Assembly (NCBI RefSeq): GCF_001750285.1
Contig: NZ_MAMP01000001.1
Location: 124,001 to 188,000, forward strand
Source: Domibacillus iocasae
Lineage (GTDB): Bacteria > Bacillota > Bacilli > Bacillales > Domibacillaceae
DNA: 64,000 bases
Direction: 5' to 3'
Of the stretch, positions 7,486 through 16,271 are shown in pieces. The notes beneath the pieces are model-generated. The model was given only the letters and a program-made list of their open reading frames with translations, had not been told where the DNA came from and made no database searches. A program made the translations under genes and the position numbers. Positions within the stretch are counted from its first letter, which is position 1; each line of letters opens with the position of its first letter.

Positions 7486-9177
7486 ATGATGAAAAATGTG
7501 ACGAAATATACACGCAATTATTTTATGCCGCCTGCAACGAGCTTGAAATGGACACAGAAAGAATACATTACCGAGGCACCGACTTGGTGCAGCGTTGATT
7601 TACGCGATGGCAACCAGGCGCTTATTATCCCGATGAACCTTCAAGAAAAGTTGGAATATTTCCAGGTGCTTGTCGAGGTCGGCTTTAAAGAAATCGAGGT
7701 CGGCTTCCCTGCTGCGTCCGATACAGAGTATACATTCCTTCGCACATTGATTGAGCAGGATTTGATTCCGGACGATGTCACGATCCAAGTGTTGACGCAG
7801 TCACGCGAGCACATTATCGAGAAAACATTTGAATCGCTTCGCGGCGCAAAAAATGCGGTCGTTCATTTGTACAACTCCACGTCTTTGGCACAGCGCGAGC
7901 AAGTGTTTAGACGTTCCAAAGAAGAAATTAAAGACATTGCCGTAAGCGGTGCAAAAATGCTGCAAAAATACGCAGCGGAAGTGGAAGGCAACTTTAAATT
8001 CCAATACTCGCCGGAAAGCTTTACCGGTACAGAAATTGAATTTGCACTTGATGTATGTAACAGTGTCCTTGACGTATGGCAGCCGACTGCTGACAATAAA
8101 GTAATAATCAACTTGCCGGCGACGGTGTCAATGTCGATGCCGCACGTGTATGCAAGCCAGATCGAATTCATGAGCGAAAACATGAAGTACCGTGAAAACG
8201 TTATTTTGTCGCTTCATCCGCATAATGACCGCGGCACAGGCGTTGCGGATGCGGAGCTTGGCATCTTAGCCGGCGCAGATCGCGTCGAAGGTACATTGTT
8301 TGGAAATGGCGAACGGACAGGAAACGTCGATATTGTTACGTTGGCATTAAATATGTACACGCACGGCGTTGATCCGAAGCTGAACTTGGATAACCTGCCG
8401 GCGATTCAGGAAGTGTATGAGCGCGTGACACGCATGACGATTCCGGACCGCCAGCCATATGCAGGAAAGCTTGTTTTTACGGCATTTTCCGGCTCACATC
8501 AGGATGCGATTGCCAAAGGCATGAAATGGCGTGAGCAGGAAGAGCGCAAACACTGGACCGTTCCGTATTTGCCGGTAGATCCGGAAGATATCGGCCGCGA
8601 ATACGAAGGCGAAGTCATCCGGATTAACAGCCAGTCAGGAAAAGGCGGCATCGGCTACTTGCTTGAACAGGCATATGGCTTCGAACTTCCGCCGAAAATG
8701 CGCGAAACGCTTGGCTACAAAGTGAAAGACGTCTCGGATCGCAGTCAGAAAGAATTAATGACGAATGAAATCCACGACATTTTTATGAAGGAATTCGTCA
8801 ACGTCGACACACCTGCTGCGCTTTTAGATTACACATTTGAAGGAAAAGATACAGCGACAACAACGATTCAAGTAAAAGTAAACGGTGAAACGAATAAATG
8901 GCACGGCGCCGGCAATGGCCGTCTGGATGCCATCAGCAATGCGCTTCAAACGGAGCTTGGTATTTCGTACAAAGATTTAACATACAAAGAACACGCCCAG
9001 TCGATTGGTTCGCAAGCCAATGCCGTCTCATACGTCAGCATTACATCCGACAACGGCACTGTATACTGGGGCTGCGGCATTGATCCCGATATCATGAACT
9101 CGTCCGTTAAAGCGTTGTTCAGCGCAGTGAATAATTTGCTGAAAGTAGAACAGGAACGCTTTGCGGCGACGAAATAA
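7486..9177 (+). CDS. leuA: 2-isopropylmalate synthase, type 2
   Basis: Catalyses acetyl-CoA plus 2-oxoisovalerate to 2-isopropylmalate, the first committed step of leucine synthesis. The 563-residue protein has the DRE-TIM metallolyase barrel (VDLRDGNQAL near residue 45 carries the catalytic Arg-Asp; SLHPHNDRGTG near 245 the metal-binding HxH). It also has a C-terminal regulatory LeuA dimer domain from about residue 430. The opening (YFMPPATSLKWTQKEYI...) and length are those of the long LeuA type known from actinobacteria and fungi rather than the shorter B. subtilis form. ATG 7486 or 7489 fits the GGAAGG site better than ATG 7480. No other leu genes follow, as a terminator comes next. Confidence 0.93.
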   Translation: MMKNVTKYTRNYFMPPATSLKWTQKEYITEAPTWCSVDLRDGNQALIIPMNLQEKLEYFQVLVEVGFKEIEVGFPAASDTEYTFLRTLIEQDLIPDDVTIQVLTQSREHIIEKTFESLRGAKNAVVHLYNSTSLAQREQVFRRSKEEIKDIAVSGAKMLQKYAAEVEGNFKFQYSPESFTGTEIEFALDVCNSVLDVWQPTADNKVIINLPATVSMSMPHVYASQIEFMSENMKYRENVILSLHPHNDRGTGVADAELGILAGADRVEGTLFGNGERTGNVDIVTLALNMYTHGVDPKLNLDNLPAIQEVYERVTRMTIPDRQPYAGKLVFTAFSGSHQDAIAKGMKWREQEERKHWTVPYLPVDPEDIGREYEGEVIRINSQSGKGGIGYLLEQAYGFELPPKMRETLGYKVKDVSDRSQKELMTNEIHDIFMKEFVNVDTPAALLDYTFEGKDTATTTIQVKVNGETNKWHGAGNGRLDAISNALQTELGISYKDLTYKEHAQSIGSQANAVSYVSITSDNGTVYWGCGIDPDIMNSSVKALFSAVNNLLKVEQERFAATK

Positions 9178-9183
9178 AACAAA

Positions 9184-9218
9184 AACCCGCTTCCCGGCGA
9201 CGGGAAGCGGGTTTTTCT
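9184..9218 (+). terminator. Terminator of leuA
   Basis: 12-bp perfect GC-rich stem (AACCCGCTTCCC with its complement at 9202-9213) and a T-run, immediately after the leuA stop. Confidence 0.92.
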
Positions 9219-9269
9219 TGTTAAAAGAAATTATGGGTTTTGATAATGTCCTGCAGGATTACTGAAACT

Positions 9270-9300
9270 AAAAAAGCACCCCAATAACTCGGAGTGCTTT
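9270..9300 (-). terminator. Terminator of the S-layer-homology gene
   Basis: Minus-strand stem AAAGCACTCC / GGGGTGCTTT with T-run, eight bases past the stop of the 9309-10283 gene. Confidence 0.8.
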
Positions 9301-9308
9301 CACTAGAA

Positions 9309-10283
9309 TTATTGCGCTGCTTCTGTTGCCGGCACATCTGTCGGCTGTTCAAAAGAATCTTCTACATTCGGGCTTGATGTGGTCGCTGCCGATGTAAAGT
9401 CAAACGGCGCTTCAAGAATTGTTTCGAAATCATCGATCAGCATGATGCCTTTTTTGCCTGTTAAATCTTCATGGCGGATCGTTAATGTTTTACGGTCAGA
9501 GGACAATGCAAAAGAAGTAGGGTCAAAATCGTTTTCTGTTCCATCGCCGTAGTCAAGAGAGAAGTAAAACATATCCGCAATGTCTCTTGGTGTATATTCT
9601 TCCGGTGCCGCTTCCTCGAGCACAATTTGCGTAGATGTGGCGGATGTCACTGTTGCATCAACAGCAACCGGATAATAGGAATTTTCGATGACAAACATAA
9701 ACGTACGATACAGCAAATTCGCAAAATCGCCGCGTGTAATGTTCAAATCTGTTCCATACAAAGTGGACGTTTTACCGTTTGTGACGCCCGTTCCATACAG
9801 CGCTTCAATGTAAGGCTTAAACGCGCCGGCCGCATCTTTAAATGCTGTAGGCTCACTGTATTCTTGCAACTCAAAAGACAATACAAGAATTTTCGCCATC
9901 GCCCCGCGGCTAAGCGGTTCGTTCGGTCTGAATTCTGTTTTTGTGATCCCGGAAATAATCCCCGCTTCTTTCAAAGCATTCACAGACCCTTTGACCCGGC
10001 TGTTTACATCCTTAAAACCGGCATCCGGCGCACTTTCTGTATCCAGCCAGAGCATTTCAGCCAAAATAACCGCTGCATCCCCGCGTGTTAATGTTTTATA
10101 CGTACCAAATTCAGTGGCGGAAACACCTTTAATTACTTCATTTTCATATAAAAAGTCAACAGCTTCCTCATAATTTGGGCCGACATCTTTAAATGGCAGG
10201 CTGTAAGCTGAGGCAGGAGCTGAAAAGCTGGCGACTGTGACGGCTGCGGCAGTTGTGGCTGTGAAAAATGCGTATTTATTCAA
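9309..10283 (-). CDS. Secreted protein with three S-layer homology (SLH) domains
   Basis: A 324-residue exported protein. A signal peptide of about 26 residues ends ASA-YS. Three SLH repeats follow (about residues 28-85, 88-145, 148-205), with characteristic 'F.DV...Y..AV..L...G.I.G', 'TRGDAAVILAEML' and 'SRGAMAKILV' motifs; these bind pyruvylated secondary cell-wall polymer. The C-terminal 115 residues are unlike SLH, acidic and Thr/Ser-rich, and could be a display or strand-rich domain. TTG 10283 has AGGAG ten bases upstream. A terminator follows and no partner gene is present. Role is cell-surface attachment; the precise function is unknown. Confidence 0.88.
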   Translation of the reverse strand: MNKYAFFTATTAAAVTVASFSAPASAYSLPFKDVGPNYEEAVDFLYENEVIKGVSATEFGTYKTLTRGDAAVILAEMLWLDTESAPDAGFKDVNSRVKGSVNALKEAGIISGITKTEFRPNEPLSRGAMAKILVLSFELQEYSEPTAFKDAAGAFKPYIEALYGTGVTNGKTSTLYGTDLNITRGDFANLLYRTFMFVIENSYYPVAVDATVTSATSTQIVLEEAAPEEYTPRDIADMFYFSLDYGDGTENDFDPTSFALSSDRKTLTIRHEDLTGKKGIMLIDDFETILEAPFDFTSAATTSSPNVEDSFEQPTDVPATEAAQ

Positions 10284-10621
10284 TTCTGCTAATCTCCTAT
10301 CTTAAGATGTGTTTAGCTGATTTTAGCATTTAAAGGCAATACGGTAAATAGTTCGCTAGACTTGGAAAAAGGAGTATGCTTTGAAGGTCTAACGGCTCTT
10401 GTTTAAATAACATTTTATTCTCTCATTTTTTTAATCAATGATCCCAGTTCTCCCATCAACGGATACTCCTACTCCTCCATCTGTTTATTTCTACAAGTCC
10501 ATTTGCGTCAATTTATGTCCTATTTTATCTGTTTTTCATTCTAATACAATTATAGTTCTAAAGAGAACGTGAAGGTCGTCCGATATTAACAGTACGAATT
10601 GTGTAGAAACGAGGGATCTCT
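10284..10621. other. Divergent intergenic region
   Basis: 338 bases between the divergent SLH and MHYT genes. It is AT-rich and must hold both promoters, but I cannot pick a convincing pair of -35/-10 boxes. No open frame, repeat or RNA motif is evident. Confidence 0.4.
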
Positions 10622-12679
10622 ATGTTTACGTCGTCTATTCCATCAGGATACATTGAACTTTCCGGCCATCATTCGGTGCCGTTTGTTTTGCTTTCGATCT
10701 TTATTGCGTGTTTAGCGTCATATACAGCCCTATCTATGAATAAGCGGGTAAGCAGAAACTCTTTTTTACACCGGTCGATCTGGCTTATTTTGGCGTCGAT
10801 GGCAATGGGCTTCGGTGTTTGGTCGATGCATTTTATCGGCATGAGCGCTTTTTCGCTTCCAGTTGCGATTAGCTATAACCATATATGGACCTTTCTATCG
10901 ATTGTCCCCCCTGTTTTCGCTTCCTTCCTGGCTTTTTATTCATTGAGCCGTCCAAAGCAGTCGCTTTCCACTTTTATATTTGCGGGCCTTATGATGGGCT
11001 TTGGCATTGCGCTGATGCACTATTTGGGAATGGCTGCAATGTTAATGGAAGCAGTGTACATGTACAATATATGGCTCTTTCTTTTGTCGATCGCAATTGC
11101 GATCCTCGTTTCTTTTGTTGCGTTGTACATTTTTTCGAATTTGCAGCGGCTTATGGAAAAAAGGCGTATCCAAATTGTCACCGCTCTTTTGATGGGAACC
11201 GCCATTTCAAGCATGCATTATACCGGCATGGCAGCAATGTCTTTTTACGCGTCACCTGATTCTCTCATGAAAGGTCATGTGAGTCACACGGATATGGCGA
11301 TGCTGACCACACTGGTTTCGATCGGGATGTTCTTATTGCTTAGTGCTTTGCTATTTTCAAGTATCATGGACCGTTATATTGACTACAGGATGAGTTATTT
11401 TGACGGGCTTACCGGTCTGCCAAACCGGCGTCAATTTGAAAAGATACTAAACAAACCGTCCGAAAGCCGCAATCTGGCCATTTGGCATTTCCACAATTTC
11501 GAAAAAATGAACAGTGGATACGGATATGCGTTTGGCGACCGCGTTATTCAGCGAATTGCTTGTGAACTGCGGGAAGCTCATCCTGGTTTTACGGATTTGT
11601 ACCGAATTGAAGGCAACCGGTTTGCGTTTCTTGCCGAAGGAGTAGAGCCGGATATTTTCCGGCAGGCAATGGAGGCGATCACTCTTAAATGGAGGAAACC
11701 TTTTTTAGTGGAGGAAAAGTGGATTGATTTATCGTCTGTATGTGCCATTTCCTTTATAGAAGGAGCAGATACGCATGACCAGCTGTATGCGAACACCATG
11801 GCGGTTTTGGAACATCCTTTAACGGCGTATGCAAATCATGTCATTTCGTATGACCCGGCTGTTCACACGTTTTCATTTGAGCAGGAAGTTTTAAAGAGTC
11901 TCGATCGTGCAATGAAAGAAGATGAATTGTTTCTTGTGTATCAGCCGAAAATTTCCGCTGATTCTTATCGGTTAAACGGCTTTGAAGCTCTCATTCGCTG
12001 GCGTCATCCGGTTTACGGCTTGCTGTCGCCTGAGATTTTCATTCCGATTCTGGAACAGCATCATCGCATTGATGACGTGACCGATTGGGTCATTGACCGT
12101 GTGGCCCGGCAAATTAGTGAATGGGGAAAAAGTGGGAAACACAGTCAAAAAGTGGCGGTTAATATTCCAGGCGAATATATAACATCATCACGCCTGCTCG
12201 CTGTTTTAAAGAAAACGCTCGACTATTACCATGTTGATCCACGCCAGATTGAACTCGAACTGACCGAGACGAGTGTCGTTCAGTCTTCGGAAAGTGCGAT
12301 TCGGGCGATCAGCTTATTTCGGGAACAAGGGTTTTCTGTTGCACTCGACGATTTCGGCACAGGGATTTCATCGCTTTCTTTTTTGCGGCAAATGCCGATT
12401 ACGACGTTAAAAATCGATAAATCGTTCGTCGATGGGGTTCCGCAATCTGAAAAAGATTCAGCGATCTTAGACGCCATCATTACGCTCGGCCAGTCGTTAA
12501 ATTTGGATATTGTCATCGAAGGCGTCGAGACGGCTGAACAAGTTCTTTTTCTTGTGACGACAGCACGTTCCCTGACGATTCAGGGCTACTACTATGCCAA
12601 GCCAATGACACCGGATGAACTGGCTGAGTGGCGGACAACCTTTTCAGCTGTCCCGGACGGGAATTATTTACTTTCTTAA
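10622..12679 (+). CDS. MHYT sensor / degenerate GGDEF / EAL cyclic-di-GMP phosphodiesterase
   Basis: 685 residues. The N-terminal 250 residues form a seven-helix MHYT sensor with three motif copies (MHFIGM near 67, MHYLGM near 130, MHYTGM near 198), thought to bind a metal and sense gases. A diguanylate cyclase-like domain follows (DGLTGLPNRRQFE near 261) but its active site reads IEGNRF in place of GGDEF, so it should not make c-di-GMP. The EAL domain (from about 415) keeps FEALIRW, ELTETS, DDFGTGISSL and IEGVET, so hydrolysis of c-di-GMP is likely. The start is ATG 10622 after GAGGGATC. It stands alone with a terminator downstream. Confidence 0.9.
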   Translation: MFTSSIPSGYIELSGHHSVPFVLLSIFIACLASYTALSMNKRVSRNSFLHRSIWLILASMAMGFGVWSMHFIGMSAFSLPVAISYNHIWTFLSIVPPVFASFLAFYSLSRPKQSLSTFIFAGLMMGFGIALMHYLGMAAMLMEAVYMYNIWLFLLSIAIAILVSFVALYIFSNLQRLMEKRRIQIVTALLMGTAISSMHYTGMAAMSFYASPDSLMKGHVSHTDMAMLTTLVSIGMFLLLSALLFSSIMDRYIDYRMSYFDGLTGLPNRRQFEKILNKPSESRNLAIWHFHNFEKMNSGYGYAFGDRVIQRIACELREAHPGFTDLYRIEGNRFAFLAEGVEPDIFRQAMEAITLKWRKPFLVEEKWIDLSSVCAISFIEGADTHDQLYANTMAVLEHPLTAYANHVISYDPAVHTFSFEQEVLKSLDRAMKEDELFLVYQPKISADSYRLNGFEALIRWRHPVYGLLSPEIFIPILEQHHRIDDVTDWVIDRVARQISEWGKSGKHSQKVAVNIPGEYITSSRLLAVLKKTLDYYHVDPRQIELELTETSVVQSSESAIRAISLFREQGFSVALDDFGTGISSLSFLRQMPITTLKIDKSFVDGVPQSEKDSAILDAIITLGQSLNLDIVIEGVETAEQVLFLVTTARSLTIQGYYYAKPMTPDELAEWRTTFSAVPDGNYLLS

Positions 12680-12681
12680 TG

Positions 12682-12720
12682 AATAACGGCTGTCCATTGC
12701 GAGACAGCCGTTATTATTTA
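12682..12720 (+). terminator. Terminator of the MHYT-EAL gene
   Basis: 13-bp perfect stem (AATAACGGCTGTC / GACAGCCGTTATT) and a T-rich tail just after the stop; it could also work on the minus strand. Confidence 0.85.
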
Positions 12721-12799
12721 TGCAAGCTTTCCTTACAAAAAAATTGTGATATTTAATATGATGATCATTCTTTATTTTTTGCCCAAGCGGTTTATTTCT

Positions 12800-13006
12800 T
12801 TAAAAGCGCTTTGCATGTTCATCATCTTGCTTTGCTTCAGATTGTATAGAATGTTTCGTACCTGATTCCGGTGCATCCAATTTCGAATCAAACGGACGGT
12901 CGAGCTTGATGTCGTTGTGCGATTTGGAGTTGTTTTTCTTTTTAACAGCTCTGATAATTAAAAACCCAGTGATCCCAATAATCATCGCAAGAATCAAATA
13001 CGGCAT
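12800..13006 (-). CDS. Small membrane protein with acidic tail, 68 aa
   Basis: ATG 13006 follows AGGAGCAAAAAC. The product starts with one membrane helix (MPYLILAMIIGITGFLIIRAV, about residues 1-20), then a basic Lys/Asn cluster, then a hydrophilic tail ending HAKRF. The topology is that of a membrane-anchored cytoplasmic tail. I do not recognise the family. An in-frame start 21 codons earlier lacks a ribosome site. Confidence 0.6.
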   Translation of the reverse strand: MPYLILAMIIGITGFLIIRAVKKKNNSKSHNDIKLDRPFDSKLDAPESGTKHSIQSEAKQDDEHAKRF

Positions 13007-13173
13007 GTTTTTGCTCCTCTCCATCCACTCTATGTGGATATCAACTAATATTTTTTGAAATACAACCAATTTTTATACAATAAAAAGCAGGTTAGGCGTA
13101 TAAAACCGGATGCTTTTAAGAAAGAGCAACAAAGATGTTCATAACCCCACCCTCGTTTTCTGTAATTTCATCA

Positions 13174-13472
13174 CTAAATCAGTGAAAATAATACGCCTGT
13201 TAACCGAATTTTCCATTCTTCTGGAGCAAAAAGTAAAGGGACTTCTTCCGAAACAGTGACAGAATCCGTTTTTAAACACACAAAAAGAGATTAATGAAAT
13301 GACTGGTCTCCGCATCCGTGTTATATCCCTCTTTTTAAGCTATAACGGTTACTTCGTTTTCCGATTGGAGCCGTCCCTGAATCTGCGCTTTTTCGGTCAG
13401 CTGGCTGTCTGGCGACTGGCATCCCGCTAAAACAATGAACAGACATAAAAAAAACAGCTATCTTTTTTTCAT
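13174..13472 (-). pseudogene. Broken lipoprotein gene with early in-frame stop
   Basis: ATG 13472 overlaps the TGA of the VanZ-like gene (ATGA) and has GGAAGGAGCC upstream, a normal coupled start. The reading MKKR is interrupted by TAG at 13458-13460. After it the same frame gives LFFLCLFIVLAGCQSPDSQLTEKAQ, a textbook lipoprotein signal with LAGC lipobox, and stops at 13335. A second frame further on gives KTDSVTVSEEVPLLFAPEEW up to 13174, which looks like the continuation after a frameshift. So the gene encoded a lipoprotein, was partner of the VanZ-like gene, and is now inactive. Family not recognised. Confidence 0.5.
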
Positions 13473-13927
13473 TTTTGGCTCCTTCCTGCTATTCTCCATG
13501 CATAAAACAAAACATATCCGATCATGCCTCCGATTGTATTCAGCAGCACATCATCCACATCGAAGCTGCCGAGTCCAAATAGAAGCTGAACCACTTCATA
13601 AAAAAGGCTGAACGCAGCAGACCCCACGGTCGTACGGATAATGCTATGGAAGCGATGAATAAAAAGCGGCAGCAGAACGCCAAACGGAATAAAAAGCAGG
13701 ACATTTCCGGCTAAGTTTTGCATCCGTATAGCTGGATTTAATGGTGATGGAGCGAGATACAATTCAATCGTTCGAAATGGTATCAGATTTGCCGACTGCC
13801 ATCTGAAAGCGATTTGACTCATATCCACCATCTGCCATATGTTTTGCGAAGGAATGTGCTTTAATAAAATAAATTTCGTCATAACAAGTACATATACGAT
13901 AAAAACAAGCCATTTCGCAACACGCAT
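13469..13927 (-). CDS. VanZ family membrane protein
   Basis: A 152-residue protein with four to five membrane helices. The motifs NLAGNVLLFIPFG (about residue 70-85) and EVVQLLFGLGSFDVDDVLLNTIGG (about 110-133) are the hallmark of the VanZ-like domain (phosphotransmembrane region with conserved Asn, Phe, Glu and Asp). The prototype gives low teicoplanin resistance in enterococci; most family members have no known role, and resistance should not be assumed here. The last codons overlap the start of the broken lipoprotein gene. Confidence 0.85.
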   Translation of the reverse strand: MRVAKWLVFIVYVLVMTKFILLKHIPSQNIWQMVDMSQIAFRWQSANLIPFRTIELYLAPSPLNPAIRMQNLAGNVLLFIPFGVLLPLFIHRFHSIIRTTVGSAAFSLFYEVVQLLFGLGSFDVDDVLLNTIGGMIGYVLFYAWRIAGRSQK

Positions 13928-13965
13928 CTTTTTTCTCCCCCTCTCTTTACGGACCGTCCATTTCT

Positions 13966-14613
13966 TTAGTAGCCCGTGATGCGCCGGTCATCTTCATAAG
14001 GGCACGAAAATGAAAAACGATCCGCCACCCGAACCGCGGTCTGACGGAACAAATCGCACATGGCAACCAGCGCCCGCCACACGTCTTCGCTTTCTCCGCG
14101 CGCTAAACCTTTTGCCACATAGCTTGTGATCCACCGAAACTCGTTGCAGCAGTCCTCCTAAAAAGAGGCAGACGGCTTTTTCACCCCGTAATCAAGGTTT
14201 GAGGGCCTCGGCATGACTGAGATTCGCTCATCTTTATCCAGCAAAATAGCGAGAATCTTCTTTCGCATAGTGTTCGATGTCTGACAGTCGCATAAGCGTC
14301 AAATCGATGCGGTTTTCCATCAGCAAACAGCATTACGGCCGCCGAGCTGCGGTGGGAAGAGTGTCATGTTTTTCGGCGTCTGCATCATGAGCTGCTTCCC
14401 AAACACATCGATCCAGTCCGGGTTATGTAAAAATGATTCCATGTCTATGACCTCATAAACGATGTTATATTCCTGAAATTCGTCATTTGGCGCATTCGGG
14501 TTCACACGCGAGCCATTTATCCCCATCAGGCGCACCCGCTCATCCTTCACGGCAAAACCTAAAAGAAGATCCATCATTTCCTGTTCCATCCGTCGCTTTT
14601 TTCGCATACCCAT
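13966..14613 (-). pseudogene. aadK: Decayed aminoglycoside 6-adenylyltransferase (AadK/ANT(6)-like)
   Basis: The first 97 codons are intact and match the ANT(6) family: MEQEMMDLLLGFAVKDERVRLMGINGSR then VNPNAPNDEFQEYNIVYEV (nucleotidyltransferase motif GSR...YNIVYEV, where family members have D-x-D; here the first Asp is Asn) and WIDVFGKQLMMQTPKNMTL. A stop follows at 14320. Further pieces of the same family continue in other frames: LDKDERISVMPRPSNLDYGVKKPSASFF, CNEFRWI, SYVAKGLARGE, and a C-terminal DRRITGY followed by TAA at 13966. Several frameshifts and an internal deletion (the total is about 200 codons too short) make it inactive. Confidence 0.75.
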
Positions 14614-14624
14614 CCCCCGCTTTT

Positions 14625-14969
14625 TTATTTACGCCATACGCCCCCGCCACTCATCTCAAATCCGCATTTTTTATAAAACGAAGCTTTTTCATTTTCGAAT
14701 GTCAGGGTAACGATTTCCACCCCAAATAGTCCGGCTTCTTCCAGCAGGTGCTTCACCAGCATTTTCCCCATTCCTTTTCCCTGAAAATCGGGATGAACAA
14801 GAATGTCTTCCATGTATCCGTGCTGGAGTCCCATGCCACACACGTACCCGAATGCAATGAGTTTCCCGCTGGCGCAACGGGCACCCGCCCAAAAATAACA
14901 GCGTTCAAAAAGAATCGGATAGTCCTGGTCACGTCGGTCCCAGCCGATTCTTTCACGCAAATCCGGCAC
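14625..14969 (-). CDS. GNAT family N-acetyltransferase
   Basis: A GCN5-type acetyltransferase. 'MEDILVHPDFQGKGMGKMLVKHLL' (about residues 53-76) contains the acetyl-CoA binding R/Q-x-x-G-x-G/A loop, and 'ASFYKKCGFEMSGGGVWRK' is the usual C-terminal strand. From GTG 14969 it is 114 residues, slightly short. The frame stays open upstream and the extra residues (NIIKNLSIANHE...) look like the expected first strand, so translation may begin at CTG 15008, overlapping the hydrolase stop with AAAGGGG upstream. Substrate unknown. Confidence 0.8.
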   Translation of the reverse strand: MPDLRERIGWDRRDQDYPILFERCYFWAGARCASGKLIAFGYVCGMGLQHGYMEDILVHPDFQGKGMGKMLVKHLLEEAGLFGVEIVTLTFENEKASFYKKCGFEMSGGGVWRK

Positions 14970-15004
14970 TTCATGATTGGCGATGGAAAGATTCTTTATT
15001 ATAT

Positions 15005-15874
15005 TCAGCGTGAAGCACCCCTTTCATCATCTGCTTGTAAAAAAGAAATAAGATCCTTGCTCACTTTGTCCGATCCTTCACCCAACCAGATTAAATGCCC
15101 CCACGTATTGTAAAATTTTAGCGAGGCAGAAGAAATATGAGTTTTAGCAAAATAAGCATGCGCATTGGAAACAGAACGGTCATTCAAGCTTGCCTGGATG
15201 AGTGTCGGGCACTGTACACGGGCTAAGTCCTCTTTCTGCAGAAGCGCTGAATTTTTCAAATCGAGTAAAAAGCCTTTGCCGGACCGCTGACGGTTATTCA
15301 TTTTCCGAATCTCTTCAATATCTTCTTCCCAAATTAAATGCTGCGCCTGCTCATAAGGCAGTGTGCTTAAAGAAGAAAACATCGGCTTAAATGATAAGCG
15401 CGGACTACAATTTCCAAAAGTTGATAGAAGCCTCCATGTCCATCGTTCAATAGGAAACCGAAATATTACTTGTGCCGTTTTGTATTCTGTGTGTTCCGCT
15501 GTCAGCCACCGGCCGACCACCGCGCTTTGCAGCGTCATAGTGTTGATTCTTTCTGGAAATAACGCAGCCAGCTTGATTGCACTCGTCCCTCCGGCGGACA
15601 TCCCAATTAGATGCACACGGTCCACCTGCAAATGATCCAGCAGCTCCACATACCGGCAGACCGCGTCATGAAGGGAAGCTGTTGTCGTCATACCATATCC
15701 CGCCCGCGACGGCGTGATGATTTTGAACCCGTGATCGAGCAAATGCCGGTAGCCAAACTCCTCATAGCAATTGGAGTGTCCGCCATGCATCACCAGCACC
15801 GGTGTCCCGTCGCCAATAATCGAATACTCTGTTACATGGCCGTTCGTTTCGTATGTCCCAATAATCCGGTTCAA
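15005..15874 (-). CDS. Alpha/beta hydrolase
   Basis: A 289-residue alpha/beta-hydrolase fold protein. The oxyanion region VMHGGHSN is near residue 29, the nucleophile elbow GMSAGGTS near residue 92, a probable catalytic Asp lies in SLNDRS, and the His in NTWGHLIWLGEG near residue 265. This gives a complete triad with Ser, Asp and His. No signal peptide. TTG 15874 follows GGGAGGAAACAGA. It is followed directly by the GNAT gene, probably co-transcribed. Substrate cannot be told from sequence. Confidence 0.85.
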   Translation of the reverse strand: MNRIIGTYETNGHVTEYSIIGDGTPVLVMHGGHSNCYEEFGYRHLLDHGFKIITPSRAGYGMTTTASLHDAVCRYVELLDHLQVDRVHLIGMSAGGTSAIKLAALFPERINTMTLQSAVVGRWLTAEHTEYKTAQVIFRFPIERWTWRLLSTFGNCSPRLSFKPMFSSLSTLPYEQAQHLIWEEDIEEIRKMNNRQRSGKGFLLDLKNSALLQKEDLARVQCPTLIQASLNDRSVSNAHAYFAKTHISSASLKFYNTWGHLIWLGEGSDKVSKDLISFLQADDERGASR

Positions 15875-15936
15875 TCTGTTTCCTCCCTTATCAGTTCAGC
15901 ACCTGTTGATTTGACCCTGTCAAGCCCGTCATCCTT

Positions 15937-16029
15937 CTAAAAGTGCCAAATAATACTGTTCTTCCCCGTTTGATCCGAACAACCGGCCAGAAAAAATAGC
16001 ATGATGAGTGCTGCAGTTCTTTTTTTCAT
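15937..16029 (-). CDS. Very short lipoprotein, 30 aa (or remnant)
   Basis: ATG 16029 with GGGAG upstream opens MKKRTAALIMLFFLAGCSDQ, a complete lipoprotein signal with LAGC lipobox at residues 14-17. The frame ends only 13 residues after the Cys (TAG at 15937). The mature product would be a 14-residue lipopeptide. Either it is a truly tiny lipoprotein or the 5' stub of a gene whose body was deleted. It shares its first four residues and layout with the broken lipoprotein at 13472. Confidence 0.45.
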   Translation of the reverse strand: MKKRTAALIMLFFLAGCSDQTGKNSIIWHF

Positions 16030-16271
16030 TTTGCAATGACTCCCTTTTCAATCAATTCTCCTTTCCTATTTAAGGAAAATAAACTGGGTGTTATTCATCT
16101 AACACGCCCGCTGCCCCAATGATCTCATTTTTACTTTCCATAAATAGAAATTAAGACAACACCGCTGCTTCCCTGCTCTTCTTGTAAATTCTCCTCTTTT
16201 TATTGTCCATCCACACCTCATTTTGTCCAGTTATCACGATTTTGTGTCCATTCAGAAAAATTTGTGCTCGC

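Noticed and set aside
9627-10091. 154-codon frame antisense to the SLH gene
   Set aside because: Composition is that of an antisense shadow (Cys, Arg, Phe-rich); the SLH repeats on the other strand are certain.
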